DNA of 64,000 bases from Pseudomonas sp. (GCF_030683065.1 NZ_JAUXMX010000007.1:62001-126000), one strand, 5' to 3'. Shown: positions 35,561 to 45,449, counted from the first letter of the stretch. Notes: generated by a model from the sequence alone, not told the origin. Program-made: numbers and translations.

Positions 35561-37333
35561 ATGCCTGACTACAACGCCCCCCTGCGCGATCTGCGTTTCG
35601 TCCTCCACGAAGTCTTCGACGCCCCCACCTTGTGGGCACGCTTGCCAGCGTTGGCCGAGACCGTAGACGCCGACACCGCCGACGCCATCCTCGAAGAGGC
35701 GGCCAAGGTCACCGGCACCCTGATCGCCCCGCTCAACCGCAGCGGCGACGAGGAAGGCGCGCAGTGGATCGCCGGCGAGGTGCGCACCCCGGCTGGCTTC
35801 AAGCAGGCTTACACCACCTATATCGAAGGCGGCTGGGTCGGCCTGTCCGGCAACCCGGCCTACGGCGGCATGGGCATGCCCAAGATGCTCGCGGTGGCCT
35901 TCGAGGAAATGCTCTATGGCGCCAACAACAGCTTCGCTCTTTATTCAGCGCTGAGTTCCGGCGCCTGCCTGGCCATCGACGCCCACGCCAGCGAAGCCTT
36001 GAAGACCACCTATTTGCCGCCGATGTACGAAGGCCGCTGGGCCGGCTCCATGTGCCTGACTGAAGCCCATGCCGGTACCGATCTGGGCCTGATCCGCACC
36101 AAGGCCGAAGCGCATACCGACGGCAGCTACGCGATCAGCGGCAGCAAGATCTTCATCACCGGCGGCGAGCAGGACCTGACCGAAAACATCATCCACCTGG
36201 TGCTGGCCAAGCTGCCAGGCGCGCCGGCCGGGCCCAAGGGCATTTCGCTGTTTCTGGTGCCAAAGGTGATGGTCAATGCTGACGGCAGCCTGGGCCCGCG
36301 CAACGCGGTGAGCTGTGGTTCGATCGAACACAAGATGGGCATCAAGGCCTCGGCCACCTGCGTGATCAACTTCGACGCCGCCAGCGGCTACCTGATCGGC
36401 GAGCCGAACAAAGGTCTGGCGGCGATGTTCACCATGATGAACTACGAGCGCCTGTCTATCGGCATCCAGGGCATCGGCTGCGCAGAAGCCTCTTACCAGG
36501 CTGCCGCCGCTTACGCCCGCGACCGCCTGCAGAGCCGCGCCGCCACCGGTAAAGTGGCGCCTGAGAAGGCCGCCGACCCGATCATCGTGCACGCCGACGT
36601 GCGCCGCATGCTGCTCAGCATGAAAGCCATGACTGAAGGCGGCCGCGCGTTTGCCTGCTACGTCGGCCAGCAACTGGACCTGGCGAAGTTCTCCGCAGAC
36701 GCCGAGGAACGCCAACAGGCCGAAGCCCTGGTCGCCCTGCTCACCCCGTTGGCCAAGGCCTTCTTCACCGACATTGGCCTGGAAAGCTGCGTGCACGGCC
36801 AGCAGGTATTCGGCGGCCACGGCTACATTCGCGAGTGGGGCCAGGAGCAACTGGTGCGCGACGTGCGCATCGCGCAGATCTACGAAGGCACCAATGGCAT
36901 CCAGGCCCTCGACCTGCTCGGACGCAAGGTGGTGGCCAACGGTGGTGCCGGGCTGCGCCAGTTCGCAGCCGAAGTTCGCCACTTTGCCCACCAGCATGAA
37001 ACGCCCTATGGCAGCGAACTGGTCACCGCCCTGGAGCGCCTGGAGGCGGTCAGCGGCTGGCTGCTTGAACAAGCCAAGACGGACGCCAATGCAGTAGGCG
37101 CCGCCTCGGTGGAGTACCTGCACCTGTTCGGCTACGTCGCCTACGCCTATATGTGGGCCCGCATGGTCGCGGTAGCCGAGGCCAAGCGCGACGAGGAGCC
37201 AGCGTTCTACAGTGGCAAGCTGGCCACTGCGTCGTTCTATTTCACCCGCTTGTTACCGCGCACCCTGAGCCTGGAAGCCAGCATCCGTGCCGGCAGTGCG
37301 CCGTTGTATGAGCTGGACGCCGAGCAGTTCTAA
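35561..37333 (+). CDS. Acyl-CoA dehydrogenase, DmdC-like, with N- and C-terminal accessory domains
   Basis: The 590-residue flavoenzyme is about 200 residues longer than classical acyl-CoA dehydrogenases. It starts with the AcylCoA_DH_N type segment (MPDYNAPLRDLRFVLHEV), has the ACAD core (MCLTEAHAGTDLG, GSKIFITGGE, catalytic-glutamate region IYEGTNGIQALD) and a helical C-terminal domain. This layout matches 3-methylmercaptopropionyl-CoA dehydrogenase (DmdC) and related enzymes. The start at 35561 is supported by conservation of the MPDY N-terminus. It lies in the acyl-CoA run and is followed by a terminator. Confidence 0.9.
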   Translation: MPDYNAPLRDLRFVLHEVFDAPTLWARLPALAETVDADTADAILEEAAKVTGTLIAPLNRSGDEEGAQWIAGEVRTPAGFKQAYTTYIEGGWVGLSGNPAYGGMGMPKMLAVAFEEMLYGANNSFALYSALSSGACLAIDAHASEALKTTYLPPMYEGRWAGSMCLTEAHAGTDLGLIRTKAEAHTDGSYAISGSKIFITGGEQDLTENIIHLVLAKLPGAPAGPKGISLFLVPKVMVNADGSLGPRNAVSCGSIEHKMGIKASATCVINFDAASGYLIGEPNKGLAAMFTMMNYERLSIGIQGIGCAEASYQAAAAYARDRLQSRAATGKVAPEKAADPIIVHADVRRMLLSMKAMTEGGRAFACYVGQQLDLAKFSADAEERQQAEALVALLTPLAKAFFTDIGLESCVHGQQVFGGHGYIREWGQEQLVRDVRIAQIYEGTNGIQALDLLGRKVVANGGAGLRQFAAEVRHFAHQHETPYGSELVTALERLEAVSGWLLEQAKTDANAVGAASVEYLHLFGYVAYAYMWARMVAVAEAKRDEEPAFYSGKLATASFYFTRLLPRTLSLEASIRAGSAPLYELDAEQF

Positions 37334-37354
37334 GCAGCAATAGTTGAGCGTTTG

Positions 37355-37387
37355 CGCGACGTCCCCACCGAGGCGTCGCGTTTTTTT
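37355..37387 (+). terminator. Rho-independent terminator after the acyl-CoA dehydrogenase gene
   Basis: CGCGACG (37355-37361) pairs with CGTCGCG (37374-37380), extendable by two pairs, and is followed directly by seven T residues. Confidence 0.85.
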
Positions 37388-37470
37388 ATTCAAGCCGTCA
37401 GGTACGCGGGGCCGCCCAGGCCACGCGCACCCGATACTATCGCCAGGCGCATCGCCTGCGAGGAAACCTT

Positions 37471-38652
37471 ATGCGTGAAGTCGTCATAGTCGCCGCCACC
37501 CGCACTGCCGTTGGCAGCTTCCAGGGCTCGCTGAGCCGGATCCCGGCGCCAGAACTGGGCGCCGCGGTGATCCGCCGCCTGCTTGCCGACAGCGGCCTGC
37601 CCGCCGAGCAACTCGACGAGGTGATCCTCGGCCAGGTACTCACCGCAGGCGCCGGGCAGAACCCCGCGCGCCAGTCGGTGCTCAAGGCCGGCCTGCCACA
37701 CACAGTGCCCGCCATGACCCTGAACAAGGTCTGCGGCTCCGGCCTCAAGGCGGTAATCCTCGCCGCCCAGGCCATCCGTTGCGGCGATGCCGATGCGATC
37801 ATCGCCGGCGGCCAGGAGAACATGAGCCTGTCGCCCTACGTCATGGCGCAGGCGCGCAATGGCCTGCGCATGGGCCACGGGCGGCTGCTCGACAGCATGA
37901 TCCACGACGGCCTGTGGGATGCGTCCAACGATTACCACATGGGCATCACCGCAGAAAACCTGGCCGAGCAATATGGCATCACCCGCGAAGAACAGGATGC
38001 CTTCGCCGCCCGCTCGCAGCAGCGCGCATGCGCGGCCATTGAGGCTGGACGCTTCGCCACGGAAATCACCCCGATCGAAATCCCCCAGCGCTATGCCGAC
38101 AGCCTGCTGTTCCAGGTGGATGAGCAACCCCGCGTCGACAGCAGTCTCGACTCGCTGGGCAAACTGCGTCCGGCCTTCAAGCCTGACGGCAGCGTCACCG
38201 CCGGCAACTCCTCGACCCTCAACGATGGCGCGGCCGCCGTGCTGCTGATGAGCGCCGAGAAAGCCGCCGCCTTAGGCCTGCCGATACTGGCGCGGATCAA
38301 GGCCCATGCCAGCGCCGGAGTCGACCCGTCGATCATGGGTATCGGCCCAGTGTTCGCCACCGGCAAGGCCCTGGAAAAAGCCGGCTGGAGCCTCGACCAA
38401 CTCGACCTGATCGAGGCCAACGAAGCCTTTGCCGCCCAGGCCATCGCCGTCGGCCGCGAACTCGGTTGGGACAGTGCCAAAGTCAACGTCAACGGCGGCG
38501 CCATCGCCCTCGGCCATCCCATCGGCGCGTCCGGTTGCCGTATCCTGGTCAGCCTGATTCACGAGATGGTTCGCCGCGACGCGCACAAGGGCCTGGCCAC
38601 CCTGTGCATCGGCGGCGGTCAGGGCGTGGCCCTGGCCATCGAGCGCGACTGA
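37471..38652 (+). CDS. Acetyl-CoA acetyltransferase (thiolase)
   Basis: The 393-residue enzyme interconverts acetoacetyl-CoA and two acetyl-CoA, or cleaves other 3-ketoacyl-CoA esters. All three catalytic positions are visible: Cys88 in LNKVCGSG, His349 in [10 protein letters not shown] and Cys379 in CIGGGQG. Length and motifs fit the AtoB/PhaA class of biosynthetic-type thiolases. It starts after a terminator, so it may have its own promoter, but it keeps the direction of the acyl-CoA run and is followed by the metallo-hydrolase gene. Confidence 0.93.
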   Translation: MREVVIVAATRTAVGSFQGSLSRIPAPELGAAVIRRLLADSGLPAEQLDEVILGQVLTAGAGQNPARQSVLKAGLPHTVPAMTLNKVCGSGLKAVILAAQAIRCGDADAIIAGGQENMSLSPYVMAQARNGLRMGHGRLLDSMIHDGLWDASNDYHMGITAENLAEQYGITREEQDAFAARSQQRACAAIEAGRFATEITPIEIPQRYADSLLFQVDEQPRVDSSLDSLGKLRPAFKPDGSVTAGNSSTLNDGAAAVLLMSAEKAAALGLPILARIKAHASAGVDPSIMGIGPVFATGKALEKAGWSLDQLDLIEANEAFAAQAIAVGRELGWDSAKVNVNGGAIALGHPIGASGCRILVSLIHEMVRRDAHKGLATLCIGGGQGVALAIERD

Positions 38653-38665
38653 ACCGCACCCCGAC

Positions 38666-38729
38666 CTTAGGGTGCGCGCGGCCGCCCAGGGGCCTGCCGA
38701 ACCGTGCCTCGCGTCCGCGTGCGCACCCA
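38666..38729. repeat. GGTGCGC repeat element
   Basis: TAGGGTGCGCGCG at 38668-38680 and CGTGCGCACCC at 38718-38728 form the two arms of an imperfect long palindrome between the thiolase and metallo-hydrolase genes. The arms match the repeat at 4018-4037. Confidence 0.5.
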
Positions 38730-38750
38730 AAGCAGCTCCTGGAGGAGAAT

Positions 38751-39620
38751 ATGATGCGCACCCTGACCACCCTCACCGGCAACAGCCAGAAACTCGACGG
38801 CGGCGCCATGTTCGGCAACGCCCCCAAGGCGCTGTGGCAGCGCTGGATGAGGCCCGACGAACTGAACCGCATCGACCTCGGCTGCCGCGCCCTGCTGGTG
38901 CAGGACGCCGAGCGCAATATCCTGGTGGAAACCGGCATCGGCGCTTTCTTCAGCCCCGAGCTGAAACAGCGTTTCGGCGTCCAGGAAGAGCGCCACGTAC
39001 TGCTCGACAGCCTGGCCGAACTGGGCCTGAGCGATGCCGATATCGACATCGTGGTGCTTAGCCACCTGCACTTCGACCACGCCGGCGGCCTGCTGGCTGC
39101 CTGGGAAAAAGATCAACCGGCGCGGCTGCTGTTCCCCAATGCCCGCTTCGTTACCGGTAAGCGCCAGTGGCAACGCGCCTGCCAGCCCCATGCCCGCGAC
39201 CGCGCCTCGTATATCCCGGAGCTGCTGACCTTGCTGGAAAGCAGCGGCCGCCTGACCCTGCTGGAAGAAACCGCACATTGCCAACTGCTCGGCCCAGACT
39301 GGCGCCTGCACTGGAGCGATGGCCATACCCCAGGGCTGTTGCTGCCGGAAGTGGCCATGCCTGGCGGGCCGGTGGTCTTCCCCAGCGACTTGATCCCTGG
39401 TGCGCCTTGGGTGCACCTGCCGATCACCATGGGCTATGACCGCTTTGCCGAAGGCCTGATCGAAGAGAAAACGGCACTACTGGCGGACTTGGTCGAGCGC
39501 GGCGGTCGCCTGGTATTCACCCATGACCCACAGATCGCCATGGGCCGGGTCGCGCGCGATGAAAAGGGCCGTTACGGCCTTGCGGATGCCCAGGCCGGCG
39601 TGTGCAAGCTGGCCGAATAA
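38751..39620 (+). CDS. MBL-fold metallo-hydrolase
   Basis: The 289-residue protein carries the metallo-beta-lactamase metal motif [10 protein letters not shown] (His105, His107, Asp109, His110) and downstream SDGHTPG and FTHDPQ segments that supply further metal ligands. Such enzymes hydrolyse thioesters, lactones or other esters; lactonase or thioesterase activity would suit the acyl-CoA context but is not proven. A GGAGGAG ribosome-binding site sits just before the ATG at 38751. In the PAO1 region I remember as PA4198-PA4200 a similar gene follows the acyl-CoA genes. Confidence 0.88.
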   Translation: MMRTLTTLTGNSQKLDGGAMFGNAPKALWQRWMRPDELNRIDLGCRALLVQDAERNILVETGIGAFFSPELKQRFGVQEERHVLLDSLAELGLSDADIDIVVLSHLHFDHAGGLLAAWEKDQPARLLFPNARFVTGKRQWQRACQPHARDRASYIPELLTLLESSGRLTLLEETAHCQLLGPDWRLHWSDGHTPGLLLPEVAMPGGPVVFPSDLIPGAPWVHLPITMGYDRFAEGLIEEKTALLADLVERGGRLVFTHDPQIAMGRVARDEKGRYGLADAQAGVCKLAE

Positions 39621-39634
39621 GCAGTCAATGATTT

Positions 39635-39658
39635 GGTGCGCACTCCGCCGTGCGCACC
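39635..39658. repeat. GGTGCGCAC palindromic repeat
   Basis: GGTGCGCA and TGCGCACC arms surround an 8-nt centre in the gap between the convergent metallo-hydrolase and lipoprotein genes. It belongs to the family listed at 4018-4037 and may also act as a two-way transcription stop. Confidence 0.6.
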
Positions 39659-39665
39659 GCTGCCG

Positions 39666-39965
39666 TTAAAGCCCGCCGCTGACGCCCAGGCTTACGCCCA
39701 ATTCGGTCGCCAGCGAGAACGGCAACAACAGAGTGTCCAGCAGGGCACTGGCGGGTAGGTCGATGCCGGGGTATCTGGGCGCCTCGGCACCGAAGCGCGC
39801 CTCGGCGCAGCAGCCATTGTTCAACGCATACAGGTCCAGGCGGGTGCCGGCATAAATCACCGGCGCGCCCGGTTTGGCGGCATCCAGGGTGCGCACCGTG
39901 GCGCAACCGCTGCTCAGCAGGATGAGCAGCAGCAGACAGCCCATCCGCGCGACTCGGTTACTCAC
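39666..39965 (-). CDS. YceK/YidQ-type small lipoprotein
   Basis: The product (99 residues from the GTG at 39965, or 92 from the ATG at 39944) is a lipoprotein with the lipobox LLSSGC. The mature part has [46 protein letters not shown], which matches the YceK/YidQ family of unknown function. The GTG start is preferred because it adds the basic n-region NRVAR that a signal peptide needs; it overlaps the ubiX stop. Co-transcription with ubiX and possibly mpl is likely. Confidence 0.8.
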   Translation of the reverse strand: MSNRVARMGCLLLLILLSSGCATVRTLDAAKPGAPVIYAGTRLDLYALNNGCCAEARFGAEAPRYPGIDLPASALLDTLLLPFSLATELGVSLGVSGGL

Positions 39966-40587
39966 CCGACACCTGATGGTGTTCGCCCCAACGTGGCAGC
40001 ATGTCCTGGGGCACGCCCAGGCAATTGAGGATCCGCGCGACCACAAAGTCGATCAGATCGTCGATGGTCTGCGGCTGGTGATAAAAGCCCGGCGCAGCCG
40101 GCAGGATCACCGCGCCCATGTTCGACAGCTTGAGCATGTTCTCCAGATGGATGCTGGAGAACGGCGCCTCGCGCGGCACCAGGATCAACTGCCGCCGCTC
40201 CTTGAGCACCACATCGGCGGCGCGCTCGATCAGGTTGTTGCAGGCACCCATGGCAATCGCCGACAAGGTGCCCGTGCTGCAGGGCACCACCACCATCGCC
40301 GAGGGCGCGCCAGAGCCGGAGGCCGCCGGTGCCATCCAGTCTTCTTTGCCATAAACGCGAATCTGCCCCGGCGTAGCGCCGGTGTACTCGTTAAGAAACG
40401 CCTGCATGGCGCGGGGGTTGGCCGGCAGACTCACATCGGTCTCAGTCGCAAGCACCAGCTGCGCGGCCTTGGATATCAGAAAATGCACTTCACGATCTTC
40501 CCGCACCAGGCAGTCGAGCAGGCGCAGGCCGTACTGGGCGCCGGAAGCGCCGGTCATGGCCAGGGTTATACGTTCAGGTCCGCTCAT
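39958..40587 (-). CDS. ubiX: Flavin prenyltransferase UbiX
   Basis: UbiX makes prenylated FMN, the cofactor of the decarboxylase UbiD in ubiquinone synthesis. The 209-residue protein shows the family blocks [19 protein letters not shown] (residues 7-25), [27 protein letters not shown] and [14 protein letters not shown]. The length is typical. It lies 164 nt after mpl in the same direction, with a nested palindromic repeat in the gap, and overlaps the lipoprotein gene. Confidence 0.95.
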   Translation of the reverse strand: MSGPERITLAMTGASGAQYGLRLLDCLVREDREVHFLISKAAQLVLATETDVSLPANPRAMQAFLNEYTGATPGQIRVYGKEDWMAPAASGSGAPSAMVVVPCSTGTLSAIAMGACNNLIERAADVVLKERRQLILVPREAPFSSIHLENMLKLSNMGAVILPAAPGFYHQPQTIDDLIDFVVARILNCLGVPQDMLPRWGEHHQVSGE

Positions 40588-40596
40588 AAATTCACT

Positions 40597-40735
40597 CTCA
40601 AAGCTGCTGCGCTTGCTTATGCTGCGTTGAAAGCCTGCTCGGAATGCTCATTTACAGCAGTAAACTCGCGTGCGAGCTCAGTCCGCTTCCTCGCAGGCTT
40701 TCGCCTTGCCTAATCTGCGCTCGCGACGCTTTGAG
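40597..40735. repeat. Nested inverted-repeat intergenic element (about 140 bp)
   Basis: Outer arms CTCAAAGC (40597-40604) and GCTTTGAG (40728-40735) enclose inner arms AAAGCCTGC (40630-40638) and GCAGGCTTT (40693-40701), with a further small palindrome TTTACAGCAGTAAA in the centre. The element fills the mpl-ubiX gap. It resembles a repeat I remember between Pseudomonas genes, but no second copy is visible in this window. Confidence 0.55.
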
Positions 40736-40751
40736 CGCGAATTTTGGCTCT

Positions 40752-42101
40752 CTATAAAAGGGCCGCGGCCAGCTTGCCGTGCAAACCGCCAAAACCGCCG
40801 TTGCTCATCACCACTATCTGAGTACCCGGCGCGGCCTCGGCCTTGACCCCGGCGATGATCGCCTCCAGGGAGTCGCAGACCTGGGTCGGCACCGTGGATG
40901 CAGCCACGGTCGCCGCCAGATCCCAGCCGAGGTTGCTCGGGGCGTACCAGTACACCGAATCGGCTTGCACCACAGACGCCGGCAGGCCATCGCGATGGGC
41001 GCCAAGCTTCATCGAATTGGAGCGCGGCTCGACGATGGCGATCAGCTTCGCGCTACCTATGCGCTTGCGCAGGCCATCGAGGGTAGTGGCGATAGCGGTC
41101 GGGTGATGGGCAAAGTCATCGAAGATGGTCACGCCATTCACTTCGGCGACCTTTTCCATGCGCCGCTTGGCGTTGATAAAGCTGCACAGCGCGGCGATGC
41201 CGAGTTCTGGCACCACGCCGACATGCCGCGCCGCCGCCAGGACCGCCAGGGCATTGGCCACGTTGTGCTGGCCCGTCAGTTGCCAATCGACCACGCCAGC
41301 GGTTTTACCCTCGAAACTCACCTCGAAACGCGAACCGTCGGCGTTGAGCAGCCGCGCCAGCCACTGGCCGCCTTCGCCAGTGGTGGCGACCGGGGTCCAG
41401 CAGCCCATCTCGATCACCCGCTGCAGCGCAACGTCCGCCGCTGGGTGAATGATCAGCCCTTCACCGGGAATGGTCCGCACCAGATGGTGGAACTGCCGCT
41501 CGATAGCCGCCAGATCCGGGAAGATGTCCGCGTGATCAAACTCCAGGTTATTGAGGATCGCGGTGCGCGGGCGGTAGTGGACGAACTTGCTGCGTTTGTC
41601 GAAGAAGGCGCTGTCGTACTCGTCAGCCTCGACCACGAAGAACGGCGTGCCTCCCAGGCGCGCAGAAATTCCGAAATTCTGCGGCACCCCGCCGATCAGA
41701 AAGCCCGGGCTCATGCCGGCGTGCTCCAGCACCCAGGCCAGCATGCTGGCGCTACTGGTCTTGCCATGGGTGCCGGCCACTGCCAGCACCCAGCGCCCCT
41801 GCAACACATGGTCGGCCAGCCACTGTGGGCCGCTGACGTAGGGCAGGCCCTTGTTCAGTACGTACTCAACGGCCGGATTGCCCCGCGACAGGGCATTGCC
41901 GATCACCACCAGATCCGGCGCCGGCTCGAGTTGCGCGGCATCGTAGCCCTGGGTCAATTCGATGCCCTGGGCCTGCAACTGGGTGCTCATCGGCGGGTAG
42001 ACATTGGCGTCGGAGCCGGTGACGCGATGCCCCAACTCCTTGGCCAGCACGGCCAGCGAACCCATGAAGGTGCCGCAAATACCGAGAATATGGATATGCA
42101 T
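40752..42101 (-). CDS. mpl: UDP-N-acetylmuramate:L-Ala-gamma-D-Glu-meso-DAP ligase
   Basis: Mpl reattaches recycled murein tripeptide to UDP-MurNAc, saving peptidoglycan turnover products. The 449-residue Mur-ligase fold protein begins MHIHILGICGTFMGSLAVLA and has the ATP-binding loop AGTHGKTSSASML, the EADEYDSAFFDKRSKFVHY segment and a C-terminal ligand-binding domain starting with FDDFAHHPTAI. It complements the lytic transglycosylase and carboxypeptidase genes elsewhere in the window. The gene is transcribed divergently from the GNAT gene. Confidence 0.96.
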   Translation of the reverse strand: MHIHILGICGTFMGSLAVLAKELGHRVTGSDANVYPPMSTQLQAQGIELTQGYDAAQLEPAPDLVVIGNALSRGNPAVEYVLNKGLPYVSGPQWLADHVLQGRWVLAVAGTHGKTSSASMLAWVLEHAGMSPGFLIGGVPQNFGISARLGGTPFFVVEADEYDSAFFDKRSKFVHYRPRTAILNNLEFDHADIFPDLAAIERQFHHLVRTIPGEGLIIHPAADVALQRVIEMGCWTPVATTGEGGQWLARLLNADGSRFEVSFEGKTAGVVDWQLTGQHNVANALAVLAAARHVGVVPELGIAALCSFINAKRRMEKVAEVNGVTIFDDFAHHPTAIATTLDGLRKRIGSAKLIAIVEPRSNSMKLGAHRDGLPASVVQADSVYWYAPSNLGWDLAATVAASTVPTQVCDSLEAIIAGVKAEAAPGTQIVVMSNGGFGGLHGKLAAALL

Positions 42102-42364
42102 GATTTACCTTAAAGGCGTCCTCAAAAACCGGCCAGAACAGGCGCTGAAAAATCTTGCCGCAGGTTAGCACAGCGCCTGGCGCTCGATCTCGGCGTGTAG
42201 TGTGCAGACTTCGACCGATCATCCACGGACACGTTTCAGGGCACGACGAAAAATCAAACGCTTGCTTGGATTGCACTTTCCAAAAGCATTAGGCAGCATC
42301 GAAACGTCCGCTGGCATAGCTCATGCAGTGCCAACCCAGCCAACTACTAATGCCGAGGCTCGCC

Positions 42365-42820
42365 ATGCGTATCGTCCCAGCCACCCTGGAACACTTGGAC
42401 CTGCTGACCCCGCTGTTCGTCAAATACCGTGAATTCTATGGCGAACTGGCTTTTCCCGACTCCTCGCGCAAGTTCCTGGAAACCCGTCTGCGCCGCAAGG
42501 AATCGGTGATTTACCTGGCGATGGCCGACGATGAAGACAAACTCCTCGGCTTCTGTCAGCTCTACCCCAGTTATTCCTCGCTCTCGCTCAAGCGCGTGTG
42601 GATCCTCAACGACATCTACGTCGCCGAAGAGGCGCGGCGCCAGCTGGTTGCCGATCGTCTGCTGCAAACCGCCAAGAAAATGGCCAAGGAAACCAACGCC
42701 GTGCGCATGCGCGTCGCCACCAGCCGGGATAACGAGGTGGCGCAAAAGGTCTACGAGTCAATCGGCTTCGTCGAAGACGAGCAGTTCAAGAACTACATAC
42801 TGCCTATCAGCAGCGACTGA
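42365..42820 (+). CDS. GNAT family N-acetyltransferase
   Basis: The 151-residue protein is a single GNAT domain that would transfer an acetyl group from acetyl-CoA to an amine. The central strand and acetyl-CoA region are visible in VWILNDIYVAEEARRQLVADRLLQTA (residues 76-101), followed by VRMRVATSRDNEVAQKVYESIGF, the usual motif B. The start at 42365 (MRIVPATLEHLDLL) matches the normal family N-terminus. The substrate is unknown. It sits alone, divergent from mpl and convergent with the degenerate kinase gene. Confidence 0.9.
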   Translation: MRIVPATLEHLDLLTPLFVKYREFYGELAFPDSSRKFLETRLRRKESVIYLAMADDEDKLLGFCQLYPSYSSLSLKRVWILNDIYVAEEARRQLVADRLLQTAKKMAKETNAVRMRVATSRDNEVAQKVYESIGFVEDEQFKNYILPISSD

Positions 42821-42881
42821 GCGGGTAGCGCCGCCCCGCCCAGCAGACAGATCAGCCACTGAGCGGGAATCGCGCGCGCAC

Positions 42882-44477
42882 CTACAGCTGCAGGCTCAGC
42901 CATAAACCAACCCCCAGTTGAGCCACCAGGCCAGCGAGCAACACCAGCCGCCAAGGCTGAGTGCGCAGACTGGCCCGGGCTGGGGCTGGCGGGTGTTGCA
43001 GGGGCTGTTTCAACGCCTGGCGAAACTCCGACAGCGCCTCGAACCGTGCAGCAGGTTGCGGCGCCAAGGCCCGCGCCAGCACTCCGTCCCAGCCAGCGGG
43101 CAAGTGCGTGGCAAAGTTGGCCAGCGGAACATAACGACTCGACGATGCGCCTTCCGGGCGCGCGATTTCCGGCCACTGCCCACAGATCAACCAATAGGCC
43201 AGTGCCGCCAGGGCGAACTGATCGGCACGCCCATCCACCCGCTGCTCACCGCGCAACTCCGGCGCCAGCGGAATAGCCTCGGCGGGCAACTGCTGACGTG
43301 GTACGCCCGGTAATAGCGCGGCATGCTCCGGCAACAGCAGCAGACGCCCGTTCGGGCTGATCAGGATGTTCCGCGGGTTCAGCCACAACCCCTGCATGCC
43401 GCGGCGCTGCAGAGCGCGCACCGCCGCAATGGCCTGATCGAGCAAGGCCAGCAGAGTGACCGCATCCACGGGTCCATGAGCCGCCACCCAATCGACCAGG
43501 CTGCGCAAGCCCGCTGCAGGCGACTCGAACAACATGAAGGCATGCTGGCGCGGCCAGTGCGACGATAAAACCCGTGGCAAGCTGGCCACCGGGCTGCGCC
43601 GCAACGCCCACTCACGCTGCCAGAACACCTCGTCTGCCGCCTGCTCGGCGAGCCACAGCAAGGCCTCGCGCCCGCTTTCGTCACGCGCCTGGAACAACCG
43701 ACCGGGCGGCCCGAACGAACACTCGCCGAGCAACGTCCAACCATCCAACTGGCTTCCCGCAACGGCCCCGGGCGCTGCCGGCCACTGCTCCCGCAGCGTA
43801 GGCGGCGCCAGGTTTGCGGGCGCGCCCGGCAGCAGCAAAACGGCAGCACCTGGCGCCCTGAGCCAGGGCGCCAACAGCGCAGGCATGCCCTGCACCGCAA
43901 GCCCCGCACAACCGGCACGGAAGGCATCCAGATCGGCTATAGCAAGCAACGGCTGCGGCGCCAGCAACAATGCCTCCCCCTCAGCCAACGGCAAACTGTG
44001 CTGTACCAGCGCCAACTCGGCCTGCATACCCAGCTGCAGATCATCACGCCCCGGCAGGCTCTGCAAATCCCCACCCTTGTAGCGCAGCAAACCCACCGCA
44101 CCAGCCTGCAGGAACTGCGCATCGCCGCCCTGCAGCAATAGCAGCCCAGCATCCATACGCGGCACACTGCGTCCCGTCTGCCGGCGGCGGAACAGTTCCT
44201 GATTGAGCGCCGCCAACACCTGACGCGCCGCCTGCGCCTCGCTCCAGCCCGCAGGCGTGCAGCGATAGTCAGCCAACAGCGCATCCAGATAATGCTCCAA
44301 CTGTTGCACCACATCGGGGCACTCACGCGTCCACAACAGAGCCACCAGCAACAGCGGCGGCCGCCCTTGGCGGCCCGCCACCCACATCGCCCGCGCCCGC
44401 GCAGCCTGGGCTGGCAGGTCTATGCCGTAGCCCAGCAGCAGGCTGACGGTCGGATGATCCATGCGTTCTATCGACAT
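42882..44477 (-). CDS. Degenerate PP2C-phosphatase/Ser-Thr-kinase fusion (likely pseudoenzyme) with C-terminal membrane anchor
   Basis: The 531-residue protein aligns by eye with bifunctional PP2C-phosphatase/protein-kinase proteins of Pseudomonas: a PP2C-like part (about 1-215), a kinase-like part (about 235-490) and one C-terminal membrane helix (about 509-530). The PP2C metal aspartates and the DG motifs are not recognisable. In the kinase part the ATP-binding lysine (region REALLWLAEQ), the HRD loop (here LWLNPRNILIS) and the DFG motif (here LLLLPEHAAL) are all missing. It therefore looks like a non-catalytic scaffold or sensor. It is divergent from mtfA. Confidence 0.78.
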   Translation of the reverse strand: MSIERMDHPTVSLLLGYGIDLPAQAARARAMWVAGRQGRPPLLLVALLWTRECPDVVQQLEHYLDALLADYRCTPAGWSEAQAARQVLAALNQELFRRRQTGRSVPRMDAGLLLLQGGDAQFLQAGAVGLLRYKGGDLQSLPGRDDLQLGMQAELALVQHSLPLAEGEALLLAPQPLLAIADLDAFRAGCAGLAVQGMPALLAPWLRAPGAAVLLLPGAPANLAPPTLREQWPAAPGAVAGSQLDGWTLLGECSFGPPGRLFQARDESGREALLWLAEQAADEVFWQREWALRRSPVASLPRVLSSHWPRQHAFMLFESPAAGLRSLVDWVAAHGPVDAVTLLALLDQAIAAVRALQRRGMQGLWLNPRNILISPNGRLLLLPEHAALLPGVPRQQLPAEAIPLAPELRGEQRVDGRADQFALAALAYWLICGQWPEIARPEGASSSRYVPLANFATHLPAGWDGVLARALAPQPAARFEALSEFRQALKQPLQHPPAPARASLRTQPWRLVLLAGLVAQLGVGLWLSLQL

Positions 44478-44598
44478 CGGCAGCCCTCCCCGCGTACCAC
44501 TGCCCAATCCACTGCAGCCTTTATGCCGGTTCGCTGCAGCTTGCCGCACACACACGCGCCGCTTATGGTGAGCAGCCATACAAACCGAGCCTGTTCCC

Positions 44599-45438
44599 AT
44601 GTGGTCGTTCCGCGCCTGGCGCCGCCAGCGCATCATTGCCCGCCATCCCGTAAGCGCCTCGACCTGGGCCGAGGTGCGTCAGCGCCTGCCCCTGCTCGAT
44701 GGCCTAAGCACCCGCGAAGAGCAGCGCCTGCGCGAACGTGCCGTGCTGTTTTTACATGGCAAACACCTGAGCGCCCTGCCCGGCCTCGAGCTGGACGCCA
44801 TCGATCGCCTGACCCTGGGGGCGCAGGCCGAGCTGCCGCTGCTGCACCTAGCAGACCTCAACTGGTACCAGAGCTTTCATGAAATCGTTCTCTACCCGGA
44901 CGACTTCGTCAGCCCGCAACGCCACCGCGACGCCAGCGGCGTGGTTCACGAATGGGATGGCGCGCACAGTGGCGAAGCCTGGCAGCAAGGGCCAGTGATC
45001 CTCGCCTGGCCTGGCGTGTGCGCCAGCGGTGGCTGGGACGGCTACAACCTGGTGATCCACGAACTGGCGCACAAACTGGACATGCTCAATGGCGCCGCCA
45101 ATGGCCTGCCGCCGCTGCACAGCAGCATGCGCATCAGCGACTGGGCCAGCGCCATGCAAAGCGCGTATGACGCCATGAACGCCCAGCTCGACGCCGACCC
45201 GCACAGCGCAACCGCCATCGACCCTTACGCAGCCGAAGACCCGGCAGAGTTCTTTGCCGTCACCAGCGAGTACTTCTTCAGCGCTCCGGATCTGCTCGTC
45301 GAGGCCTTCCCCGCGGTCTATGCGCAGCTGGCGTTGTTCTACCGCCAGAACCCGCTGGCGCGCCTGCAGCGTTTGCAAGTGGAGCATCCTGACTATCGCG
45401 CTACGCCTAAAGACCGCCACCACACGACCAATGGCTAG
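44599..45438 (+). CDS. mtfA: MtfA-type zinc-dependent peptidase
   Basis: The 279-residue cytoplasmic protein has the zinc-binding HELAHKLD motif (His154, Glu155, His158). The surroundings [29 protein letters not shown] and [15 protein letters not shown] are typical of MtfA. In E. coli MtfA binds the repressor Mlc and has aminopeptidase activity. The partner in Pseudomonas is not known. It is divergent from the pseudokinase gene and lies 76 nt before ppa. Confidence 0.92.
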   Translation: MWSFRAWRRQRIIARHPVSASTWAEVRQRLPLLDGLSTREEQRLRERAVLFLHGKHLSALPGLELDAIDRLTLGAQAELPLLHLADLNWYQSFHEIVLYPDDFVSPQRHRDASGVVHEWDGAHSGEAWQQGPVILAWPGVCASGGWDGYNLVIHELAHKLDMLNGAANGLPPLHSSMRISDWASAMQSAYDAMNAQLDADPHSATAIDPYAAEDPAEFFAVTSEYFFSAPDLLVEAFPAVYAQLALFYRQNPLARLQRLQVEHPDYRATPKDRHHTTNG

Positions 45439-45449
45439 CCACCCCGGCA

